DNA from: Hanleya hanleyi
Lineage: Eukaryota; Mollusca; Polyplacophora; Lepidopleurida; Hanleyidae
Assembly: GCA_036873755.1 (NCBI GenBank)
Contig: JAVTVY010051524.1
Span: 208,582 to 272,581 of the forward strand
Direction: 5' to 3'
DNA: 64,000 nucleotides
The position numbers and the translations under genes were made by a program. Below the pieces are notes generated by a model. It saw nothing but the letters and a program-made list of their open reading frames with translations, did no database searches and was not told where the DNA came from. Positions within the stretch are counted from its first letter, which is position 1. Each line of letters starts with the position of its first letter. Below, in pieces: positions 1 to 9,792 of the stretch.

Positions 1-2420
1 CAGTCAAACATGCTCACTGTGATTATACAAGTCTACACAGTCAAACATGCTCGCCGTTGTGATACAAGTCTCTACAGTCAAACATGCTCACCGTTATGAT
101 ACAAGTCTACACAGTCAAACATGCTTGCCGTTATGATACAAGTCTCTACATTCAAACATGCTCACTGTGATTATACAAGTCTCTACAGTCAAACATGCTC
201 GCCGTTATGATACAAGTCTACACAGTCAAACATGCTCACTACGATTATACAAGTCTACACAGTCAAACATGCTCACTGTGATTATACAAGTCTACACAGT
301 CAAACATGCTCACTGTGATTATACAAGTCTACACAGTCAAACATGCTCACTGTGATTATACAAGTCTACACAGTCAAACATGCGCACCGTTATGATACAA
401 GTCTACACAGTCAAACATGCTCACTGTGATTATACAAGTCTCTACAGTCAAACATGCTCACTGTGATTATACAAGTCTACACAGTCAAACATGCTCGCCG
501 TTATGATACAAGTCTACACAGTCAAACATGCTCACTGTGATTATACAAGTCTCCAGAGTCAAACATGCTCGCCGTTATGATACAAGTCTACATAGTCAAA
601 CATGCTCACCGTTATGATACAAGTCTACATAGTCAAACATGCTCACTGTGATTATACAAGTCTCTACAGTCAAACATGCTCACCGTTATGATACAAGTCT
701 ACACAGTCAAACATGCTCGCCGTTGTGATACAAGTCTACATAGTCAAACATGCTCACCGTTATGATACAAGTCTACACAGTCAAACATGCTCACTGTGAT
801 TATACAAGTCTCTACAGTCAAACATGCTCGCCGATATGATACAAGTCTACATAGTCAAACATGCTCATCGTTATGATACAAGTCTACATAGTCAAACATG
901 CTCACTGTGATTATACAAGTCTACACAGTCAAACATGCTCACCGTTATGATACAAGTCTACACAGTCAAACATGCTCGCCGGTATGATAAAAGTCTACAT
1001 AGTCAAACATGCTCACCGTTATGATACAAGTCTACACAGTCAAACATGCTCACTGTGATTATACAAGTCTACATAGTCAAACATGCTCACTGTGATTATA
1101 CAAGTCTACACAGTCAAACATGCTCGCCGTTATGATACAAGTCTACACAGTCAAACATGATCACCGTTATGATACAAGTCTACACAGTCAAACATGCTCG
1201 CCGTTATGATACAAGTCTACACAGTCAAACATGCTCACTGTGATTATACAAGTCTACATAGTCAAACAAGCTCACTGTGATTATACAAGTCTACACAGTC
1301 AAACATGCCCACCGTTATGATACAAGTCTACATAGTCAAACATGCTCACTGTGATTATACAAGTCTACACAGTCAAACATGCTCACTGTGATTATACAAG
1401 TCTACATAGTCAAACATGCTCACGGTGATTATACAAGTCTACACAGTCAAACATGCTCACCGTTATGATACAAGTCTACATAGTCAAACATGCTCACTGT
1501 GATTATACAAGTCTACATAGTCAAACATGCTCACTGTGATTATAGAAGTCTACACAGTCAAACATGCTCGCCGTTATGATACAAGTCTACACAGTCAAAC
1601 ATGCTCGCCGTTATGATACAAGTCTACACAGTCAAACATGATCACCGTTATGATACAAGTCTACACAGTCAAACATGCTCACCGTTATGATACAAGTCTA
1701 CATAGTCAAACATGCTCACCGTTATGATAAAAGTCTACACAGTCAAACATGCTCACCGTTATGATACAAGTCTACACAGTCAAACATGCTCACCGTTATG
1801 ATACAAGTCTACACAGTCAAACATGCTCACTGTGATTATACAAGTCTACACAGTCAAACATGCTCGCCGTTGTGATACAAGTCTCTACAGTCAAACATGC
1901 TCACCGTTATGATACAAGTCTACACAGTCAAACATGCTCGCCGTTATGATACAAGTCTCTACAGTCAAACATGCTCACTGTGATTATACAAGTCTCTACA
2001 GTCAAACATGCTCGCCGTTATGATACAAGTCTCTACAGTCAAACATGCTCACTACGATTATACAAGTCTACACAGTCAAACATGCTCACTGTGATTATAC
2101 AAGTCTACACAGTCAAACATGCTCACTGTGATTATACAAGTCTACACAGTCAAACATGCTCACTGTGATTATACAAGTCTACACAGTCAAACATGCGCAC
2201 CGTTATGATACAAGTCTACACAGTCAAACATGCTCACTGTGATTATACAAGTCTCTACAGTCAAACATGCTCACTGTGATTATACAAGTCTACACAGTCA
2301 AACATGCTCGCCGTTATGATACAAGTCTACACAGTCAAACATGCTCACTGTGATTATACAAGTCTACACAGTCAAACATGGTCGCCGTTATGATACAAGT
2401 CTACATAGTCAAACATGCTC
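1..2420. repeat. Higher-order duplication, 1,813-bp period, in the 37-bp satellite
   Basis: The order of monomer variants from base 1 recurs from base 1814 with only scattered substitutions for at least 600 bp. The offset is 1,813 bp, exactly 49 x 37, so a block of 49 monomers was duplicated in register. Both frames that begin in the duplicated part are 65 codons long and nearly identical, which gives an independent check of the offset. Confidence 0.85.
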
Positions 2421-2919
2421 ACCGTTATGATACAAGTCTACATAGTCAAACATGCTCACTGTGATTATACAAGTCTACACAGTCAAACATGCTCACCGTT
2501 ATGATACAAGTCTACATAGTCAAACATGCTCACCGTTATGATACAAGTCTACACAGTCAAACATGCTCACCGTTATGATACAAGTCTCTACAGTCAAACA
2601 TGCTCACTGTGATTATATAAGTCTACACAGTCAAACATGCTCACCGTTATGATACAAGTCTACACAGTCAAACATGCTCACTGTGATTATACAAGTCTAC
2701 ACAGTCAAACATGCTCACCGTTATGATACAAGTCTACACAGTCAAACATGCTCACTGTGATTATACAAGTCTACACAGTCAAACATGCTCACCGTTATGA
2801 TACAAGTCTACGCAGTCAAACATGCTCACCATTATGATACAAGTCTACACAGTCAAACATGCTCACCGTTATGATACAAGTCTACACAGTCAAACATGCT
2901 CACCGTTATGATACAAGTT
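1..2919. repeat. 37-bp satellite array, about 79 copies
   Basis: Head-to-tail 37-bp monomers with core acagtcaaacatgctca. Two monomer versions are interspersed, differing in the middle: ctgtgattatacaag versus ccgttatgatacaag. The array is already running at base 1, so its left end is outside the window. It ends where the unit decays at about 2919. Short frames inside it (158-355 and 1971-2168) are repeat translations, not genes. Confidence 0.97.
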
Positions 2920-3004
2920 TCCACAGCCAGATGCAGAGATAATGTTATATCAGTTGAATACGCCTGTTATGATGAAGTAGATGGTGGCAATATTGACAGA
3001 GATA

Positions 3005-3765
3005 AATGATCACTGTGACGACACAGCAGATGTTACTATGCCGACACAGCACAAAATGATCGCTGTGATGGCACAGCAGAATGATCATTCTGACGACACA
3101 GCAGAATAATCATTGTGACGACAAAGCAGATTGATCACTGTGATGACACAGCAGATTGATCACTGTGGTGACACAACAGATTGATCACTGTGACGACACA
3201 GCAGAATGATCACTGTGACGACAAAGCAGATTGATCACTGTGATAACACAGCAGATTGATCACTGTGATGACACAACACATTGATCACTGTGAGCAGAAT
3301 GATCACTGTGACGACAAAGCAGAGTGATCACTGTGACGACACAGCAGATTGATCACTGTGATGACACAACAGATTGATCACTGTGGCGACACAGCAGAAT
3401 GATCACAGTGACGACAAAGCAGATTGATCACTGTGATGACACAGCGAAATGATCACTGTGACGACACAGCAGAATGATCACTGTGGCGACAAAGCAGATT
3501 GATCACTGTGATGACACAACACATTGATCACTGTGACGACACAGCAGAATGATTACTGTGACGACACAGCAGAATGATCACTGACGACACAGCAGAATGA
3601 TCGCTGTGGCGACAAAGCAGGATGATCACTGTGACGACAAAGCAGATTGATCACTGTGATGACACAGCAGAATGACCACTGTGACGACACAGCAGAATTA
3701 TCACTGTGACAACAGCGGAATGTTAACTTTGACGACCCAGCGAAATGATCACTGTGACGACACAG
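3005..3765. repeat. 25-bp tandem array, about 30 copies
   Basis: Repeats of a 25-bp unit built on gatcactgtgacgacacag, with spacers reading cagaat or cagatt. Several copies are shortened (for example near 3290 and 3570), so the phase slips. It begins about 85 bp after the 37-bp satellite and shares only the word cactgtga with it. Confidence 0.93.
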
Positions 3766-4900
3766 TAAAGTTCTCTATAATGTGCGAAATATGAAGCTGG
3801 GTATACAGAATTTTGTATGACAACGGATTGACTGATAGTGATAATGCGCGGGTAATGCGCGGGTACACACCAAATTCATCTGGATAAGGGATAAACTAAT
3901 TTGGGTAACTATTGGACACAGATAACAATACACTTAGCAGAATTGAGAGATATGAACATTATTATATTTCGCGTATACTGCTTGTGTCCATGGCTTTATA
4001 TTTTCCTTAGCTTCAACTTCTTTAAAGAATTGAAAATTGGCTGTAATTTCTTTGTCCCGACCATCTTTACACGAAACTATTTGGAGAGGAGATAATATAA
4101 TAAATCCATATATGGCAAATGGAATCTGACGACAGCTGTTTGACGAGATTTATTTGTTATTATTTAGGACCTGTCAGTATTCATCTACGAACTGCGTTTT
4201 CAAGTAAGTAAAGTCAAATAGAATATATAAAACTAAAAGATGTGGGACACCCATAAAACATTTTTGTTAAGGTAAAAATACTCGGAGTACATTCAGTAGA
4301 AATAAAGACCTAGTCAATGCCTATATCATATTACATTACCAGGTAGATTTCTTCGCGGACGCCGTTTTAAAACCTTTTGGCTTATGGTTGACATGTTTCT
4401 AACAAACAAACGTTATCGGTGAATGAAGATGGATATAATAGAACTATCTCAGGTTTTGCAGCAGTCATTTGGCCTTTGATCTGTGATACCTTTTTCCCCG
4501 ATATATATTTTTGTAAAATGATTCAAGAGTTGTCAAAGAGCTTTTAAGATGACTGAAGTGTCATGTATCTTACGTATATGTGGTGAAGTTTTCCAGCTAT
4601 GCCTTTACAAATGATTCAAATCTCTTCTCTCGTACCGTATAGGGAATAGTACCTTTTATCTGTAAAAATGTAAGAAACTAATAAATAGCCATCGTTCCGT
4701 CGCAAACACACAGTTGAAATAGGTAAGACGATTGATGAGAGAGCGGATAACTAATCAGTCAACCGGATTCCAACCCACGACCTCTCCTTCTGAAACAGGA
4801 TGACGCTATAAATTATGCACATGTTATAAATATACACTATTAGAGGACAGTAGTATAGTAAGTGGATATAGGCTCAGGTTGACCTGGCGTAAGAATCTGG
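3766..4900. other. Non-coding sequence, nothing identified
   Basis: AT-rich sequence with a doubled aatgcgcgggt near 3843-3862. I see no conserved exon, RNA gene or transposon end. The 64-codon frame at 3901-4095 starts at a non-ATG codon and resembles nothing I know. Confidence 0.6.
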
Positions 4901-5300
4901 CGTCAAGGTCAAGTGCATTATAGTACGGGCGAAAACCGGCAAAAGACTGCGCCGTCTCAAAAAGGACGCCGTCTCATGTGGAGGTCATGTGGAGGTCACG
5001 TGATGGTCAAGTGCATGGGGCATGTATTCCTCCGCAGTGATGTGGTCTGGCGGTGATGCGGTCTGCCTCCGCGGTCAGAAAGTATTCCCCAGACTTTAAA
5101 TACGCTGCATGGACCGATTGGGTCGAGTGTGGTGTCAAAGTGAAGCGCTCCTCCAAGACCATATGGAATGCATGTGCTGACTTGTATCTGGTTTTTTCCC
5201 ATCATGCGGCGTTCACGTGATTAGGAATGCATGTACTGACTTGTATGCCGTCCATTCATTTGAGTCGGGGACTTGGGATCCCTACGGAAGGATTTTGCAA
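4901..5300. other. GC-rich lead-in with short duplications
   Basis: Composition changes sharply here to GC- and CpG-rich. Doublets are visible: gtcatgtggaggtca repeated near 4975-4998, and ggaatgcatg followed by ctgacttgtat at about 5165 and 5224. No gene is recognised. Confidence 0.55.
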
Positions 5301-6532
5301 GTCATGGGTGGGTGTATGTAAAATGAGGATTTGTCTCGAAAATATAAAAAGCGGAACACGGACTTCACCCCTACAATAGAGGAAAACCCCTATCAACCCT
5401 ATCCCAAAGGACGAATATCGGTCCCCGGGCTTATCGGGATCTACCTATCAAGTCATGGATGGGTGCATGTAAAATCAGGATTTTTCCCGAAAACATAAAA
5501 AGCGGAACACGGACTTTACCCCTAAAATAGGGGAAAACCCCTATCAACCCTATCCCAAAGGGCAAATATCGGTCCCCGGGCTTATTGGGGCCTGCCTATG
5601 AAGTCAATCGGGTGGGTGCATGTAAAATGGGGATTTGTCCCGAAAATATAAAAAGCGGAACACGGACTTTACCCCTACAATAGAGGAAAACCCCTATCAA
5701 CCCTATCCCAAAGGGCGAATATCGGTCCCCCTGGCTTATCGAGACCTGCTCAGAGAGGTAGGGTGGGGAGTGGGTGCATGTAAATTTAGGATTTGTCCCG
5801 AAAATATAAAAAGCGGAACGCGGAATTTACCCCTACAATAAGGGAAAACTCCTATCAGCCCTATCCCAAAGGGCTAATATTGGTCCCTGGCTTATCGGGG
5901 CCTGCTGAGAGAGGTAAAGTGGGGGAGTGGGTGTATGTAAATTTAGGATTTGTCCCGAAAATATAAAAAGCGGAACACGGACTTTACCCCCACAATAGGG
6001 GAAAACTCCTATCAACCTTGTCCGAAAGGGCTAATATCGGTCCCTGGCTTATCGGGACCTGCTGAGAGAGGTAGGGTGGGGGAGTGGGTGCATGTAAATT
6101 GAGGATTTGTCCCGAAAATATAAAAAGCGGAACACGGACTTTATCCCTAAAATAGGGAAAACTCCTATCAACCACGTCTAGTGGGGCTTATCGGAGCCTG
6201 CCGACAGAGGTAGGATGGGGAGTGGGTGCATGTAAATTGAGGATTTGTCCCGAAAATATAAAAAGCGGAACACGGACTTTACCCCTACAATAGGGGAAAA
6301 CTCCTATCAACCTTGTCCAAAAGGGCTAATATCGGTCCCTGGCTTATCGGAGCCTGCTGAGAGAGGTAGGGTGGGGGAGTGGGTGTATGTAAATTTAGGA
6401 TTTGTCCCAAAAATATCAAAAGCGGAACACGGACTTTACCCTACAATAGGGGAAAACTCCTATCAACCTTGTCCCAAAGGGCTAATATCGGTCCCTGGCT
6501 TATCGGGGCCTGCTGAGAGAGATAGGGTGGGT
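5301..6532. repeat. Tandem array, ~151-158-bp unit, eight copies
   Basis: The marker gcggaacacg occurs at 5351, 5502, 5655, 5813, 5970, 6127, 6265 and 6422, giving spacings of 151-158 bp except one shortened unit of 138 bp. Each unit holds cgaaaatataaaaagcgg, which contains a TATA-like word, then an A/C-rich stretch, atatcggtccc and a purine-rich ggtagggtgggg. Frames crossing the units, including the 147-codon frame at 6245-6688, change phase between copies and are not coding. Confidence 0.92.
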
Positions 6533-6570
6533 ATTAGGAGTAGTATAGAAAGCAACAGTTTTGGGGCCCC

Positions 6571-6660
6571 GAGCTCCGAGCTCCCGCCGGCCTCATTCCC
6601 GAGCTCCGAGCTCCCGACTACTCCATCCCCGAGCTCCGAGCTTTCGTCGTTACGCCTTAA
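6571..6660. repeat. 30-bp GC-rich repeat, three copies
   Basis: gagctccgagct begins at 6571, 6601 and 6631, an exact 30-bp spacing. The word is itself palindromic (gagctc plus an overlapping gagct). It joins the ~157-bp array to the CGCCCGTC repeat cluster. Confidence 0.85.
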
Positions 6661-6705
6661 CGCCCGTCGTTACGCCGTAACGCCCTAGCATAACACCTTG
6701 ACGCC
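6644..6705. repeat. CGCCCGTCGTTACGCC repeats, left cluster
   Basis: Short direct repeats of cgtcgttacgccttaacg and close variants. The same words in the same orientation form a larger cluster at 7661-7912, so the region 6706-7660 containing the C2H2 gene is flanked by matching direct repeats. Confidence 0.8.
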
Positions 6706-6852
6706 ATGATATACACAGATGAAAGAAAAACAACAACATCAAGGATGAGAGATGAGAGAACAACAACAACAACATGTTTCTTTTCATATGGCTTATTCTC
6801 CCCTCCAGTACATCATACCCACGCTGGGGGAGCCGCGTTGAGTATGTTTACA

Positions 6853-6968
6853 ATTCAAGAAGACTCTTGTCCAATCAGAGGCTGCCATTTGGCGCTGTAT
6901 CAGTCATACTCGTTCCTGCCCGTTACTGCGTTAGATGTATTCTCGGCTGCTCTTGTCCAATCAGAAGT
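6853..6968. promoter_or_regulatory. Paired CCAAT-box motifs
   Basis: The 16-mer ctcttgtccaatcaga occurs twice, near 6864 and 6950, in the same orientation. Each carries ccaatca, the plus-strand form of a CCAAT box, and each is followed by a c/g-rich gccattt or gccgttt word. They lie just downstream of the stop codon of the minus-strand C2H2 frame, so they could serve a plus-strand promoter or be a coincidental duplication. Confidence 0.35.
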
Positions 6969-7005
6969 CGCCGTTTCAGAAACTTTCATCTTTTCTCGGT
7001 GTCAC

Positions 7006-7605
7006 CTAATCGTCGTCGGGCAGGCCTGGATATTGTTCGGGCAGCATGTCCTGAAAGAGTTGTTTGCGCATCCTGATAGCATTTTCCAGGGCCTCAGTGG
7101 GCGGTAGCCCCATATCTTCTTCCAAGTGACGCTTGGTCTTCATGATGGACCTGTGCGTGGGGTCGCCTTTCATTTCAAGCGATAGTAAGGTATACTGTGC
7201 ATAGATCGCCATGGCTGTTTTCCTCATGCAGGGGCGCATTTGGGTGTACGCCTGTTGTAAGTTATCCTGTCCGGCGTCCTCGATCGCTGCAGCATGAGTA
7301 TTGATAGCTGCTGTCACAATACGATCCCAGAAGGAAGGTTCTGCCTCCCTATCCTGGTATGTAGGCTGACTATCTGAGGTCAAACTCTCCGTATCAGTAT
7401 ATAGACTCTCAGCAATCTCACTTTCCTGGGATGTAGGCTGACTATCTGAGGTCAAGCTCTCCTTATCAGTAGATAGACTCTCATCAATTTCTGTATCGGC
7501 TTCTTGTGCCTCGGAGTTTTCAATCCCATGTATATTTTTCTCGCGTCACATCATATCGTAACGTCTGGTGAACGTGCGTTGGCACTCAGAGCAAGTATAC
7601 GCCAT
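7006..7605 (-). pseudogene. Small C2H2 zinc-finger protein gene with in-frame stop
   Basis: Read on the minus strand from the ATG at 7605 to a TAG at 7006 there are 200 codons in one frame, broken only by TGA at codon 20 (7546-7548). The N-terminus is one C2H2 finger: Cys5 and Cys8 (CSEC), Phe12 and the second zinc ligand His26. The first ligand position, residue 21, is Arg, and codon 20 is the stop, so two adjacent codons spoil the finger. Residues ~28-90 are acidic and Ser/Thr/Glu-rich, with a 72-bp (24-codon) in-frame tandem duplication. Residues ~97-199 look helical (FWDRIVTAAINTHAAAIEDA, later MRKTAMAIYAQYTLL) and end in PDDD. No intron is needed. A TATA box lies 46 bp upstream. A single finger plus helical domain suggests a DNA-binding protein of a mobile element, but I do not recognise the family. 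A shorter protein could start after the stop. Confidence 0.55.
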
Positions 7606-7650
7606 ATTGACGGTTGAACGTCGACTGTGCGTGTTTTGGCAATACACTTG

Positions 7651-7658
7651 CTTTTATA
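7651..7658 (-). promoter_or_regulatory. TATA box of the C2H2 gene
   Basis: On the minus strand the word tctataaaagca places TATAAAAG 46 bp before the ATG at 7605. A start site about 30 bp downstream would leave a 5' leader of roughly 20 nt. The match to the eukaryotic TATA consensus is exact. Spacing and orientation support transcription of the minus-strand frame. Confidence 0.5.
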
Positions 7659-7660
7659 GA

Positions 7661-7912
7661 CAGTAACGCCCGTCAACGCTTAGTTAACGCTTCAACGCCC
7701 TGATGAACTAGCCCAGAAGCCCTGATTTTCATGGAATTGCCACCAATACATCGAAATGCAGTGACGCCCGTCAACGCCCGTCGTTACGCCTTAACGCCCG
7801 TCTCAACACCCGTCAACAGCCGTCGTTACGCCTTAATGCCCGTCTCAATGCCTTAACGCCCTATCTTTACGCCTTAACGCCCGTCTCAGCGCCTTAACGA
7901 GCGATAAAGGGG
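7661..7912. repeat. CGCCCGTC / TTACGCCTTAACG repeats, right cluster
   Basis: Irregular direct repeats of aacgcccgtc, gtcgttacgccttaacg and gcccgtctcaacgcc, about ten copies. It is the larger partner of the cluster at 6644-6705. It covers the sequence immediately upstream of the TATA box of the C2H2 gene, where such repeats could act as binding sites. Confidence 0.82.
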
Positions 7913-7949
7913 TTTTGGAGGCCGATCAACCTTTGAACTCTGAGTGCAC

Positions 7950-8008
7950 TTTCGGTCACGTGACCGGAAGTGGCCTTTGACCACGTGACCGGAAGTGACC
8001 TTTGACCC
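7950..8008. repeat. Doubled CACGTGACCGGAAGTG unit
   Basis: cacgtgaccggaagtg followed by g or a and cctttgac occurs twice in tandem (~25 bp). Each copy holds an E-box CACGTG and an ETS-like CCGGAAGT core. It leads straight into the left arm of the palindrome. Confidence 0.75.
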
Positions 8009-8187
8009 TGCGATGCTCGGAAGTGACGTCATCGTACGCAGGCGCACACACACATACGTGGTGCACCCTGTACCCTATAGCCCGTACGGGCAATAGGGTA
8101 CACCAAGGTGCGGGTGCACCAGGTATGTGTGTGTGCGCCTGCGTACGATGACGTCACTTCCGAGCATCGCAGGATCAAAGGTCACTT
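7993..8187. mobile_element. ~195-bp palindromic (MITE-like) element
   Basis: The left arm from aagtgacctttga at 7993 is the near-perfect reverse complement of the right arm ending tcaaaggtcactt at 8187. The arms share gcgatgctcggaagtgacg and tacgcaggcgcacacacaca. The inner part is asymmetric by about 9 bp, around a cccgtacggg core at 8081-8090. There is no coding capacity. I could not see a convincing target-site duplication, so it may be a fold-back element or an inverted duplication. Confidence 0.8.
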
Positions 8188-8189
8188 TC

Positions 8190-9790
8190 ACAGTGAAAGA
8201 ATCATGGTACTTTAAAGCGCTCCTTATTAAAAAGTGTTCTGTTTAAACAGACTTACTGCTGTCAAGTTTCAAATAAAGTATAATATCCTCCGAAATATTA
8301 CAGATTTTCCATTGTATACCTTTAGAGATGTCCGTGACGGAATCACAGAAAAAGCCCCTGCACCGTATTGACTAATGTTGCTTGTCTCATTTTCTTTGCT
8401 GCTCAGTTTCGATTCAATTATCGTAATATGCTATCTTTAAAATCGTGACGGAATCACGAGTGATGTGTATCGCATTTTAAATATTCTCGGGTAAAAAAAC
8501 TGTATTGATCACACATTTTCTCCAAAATAGTATTCCTAGGATGAATTTATCAGTTTTAATTATGAAATTAAGACCCTGATATGTTATTTTGTCCTATTTA
8601 TATACAGTTCCTGTCAAATGCATATCTTTGCTACAGATGTTATTACATGGTATGCCTTCCAGTAAAGTGCAACTTTTCTTCCTTGTGTGTCCAGGAGAAA
8701 TATTTTCAACCTATAGAAAAGAAGTAATTTGTAAATTAAATAAGTGTAATAATACATCCGCCATATTACATATACAAAAGTAGTGATTCGTGGAGACAGG
8801 GTTTACTCTAAATCCTATACAATCTTTGTGTTGTTTCAGGAAAAAGTTTAGGCATCGTTCAGACGCACTGACCTTCTCCCACTTTATGCCTGAATGTGCA
8901 GCACGGATATAAATGGGTTATATTTCAAAAGCACCTGTGTCCACGTGGATGACTTCACCGAGATCTGTTTCACCGATCTCTCTTCTTTCTTCAGCCAGAG
9001 GCCCAATTCACCTGTAATCACCCTCTAGATGTTACTGTCCGAATAAATGACATGCCATTATTGGACTCACTCAGACGGAAAAAAGAAATGAATAAGATAG
9101 ATAAAGTTAAGTCGGGCGGAACAAAATCCGCCTCCTCTGTATGTTTTTATGAAAGATAAAAATGAAAAAGGTGTCATACAGGGAGAATGTCTGGGCTTTG
9201 GACTGTACGCTTGGGGGACCAGCCCTTAACTAAGACCAAGTTAAAGTACTGGCATTTAAATTTTCCCTTTATCATAGTTTGCAACCCCCTAAACTGTCGA
9301 TGTAACAGTAACATGAGGTATACATTCTGATGCAATGAGAATAGACATTTACTGCCCATAACAAATTAAGCGAGCCTACCCATAAACACTTTGATATAGT
9401 AGCACTTGTTTAAGCATACAGTTGTTCCAAATCTAAGAGGGAGTCTCCGCTGCAAATCTTCTTGAAACGATACCGTACACTATAAGATCAAAGATAAAAA
9501 CTGCATATGATTCTGGATTCTAGTATTGGTAAATTAAAGAAATGTGAAACTAGAATTATACTAAACAAAACAAACCATCTATTTTCCAAGGTATTAATAC
9601 CATGACGAAGATACAGATCGTCATTCTCTATACTGAGGATGCTTTATTGATTTTTGTCACGAACGTTTCAAGGATACTCGAGCGCTTTATATTCGCGCAA
9701 TGGATGGACGGATGACGTATACGTACAAGTCTGGTTTTCGTGAAGTTAAATTACTGAACTCTGTTTGCAGTCAAATTTAAAGTCACTCCA
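8190..9790. other. Non-coding sequence, nothing identified
   Basis: AT-rich single-copy-looking sequence. A loose doublet of gtgacggaatcac occurs near 8335 and 8445. No exon, RNA gene or transposon end is recognised. Confidence 0.6.
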
Positions 9791-9792
9791 TT

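Noticed and set aside
1..2919. CRISPR-like array
   Set aside because: The 37-bp units abut directly with no unique spacers and no cas genes, and the sequence is eukaryotic. It is a satellite.
6245..6688. 147-codon frame
   Set aside because: It crosses ~157-bp repeat units that change phase from copy to copy and then enters a 30-bp GC repeat.
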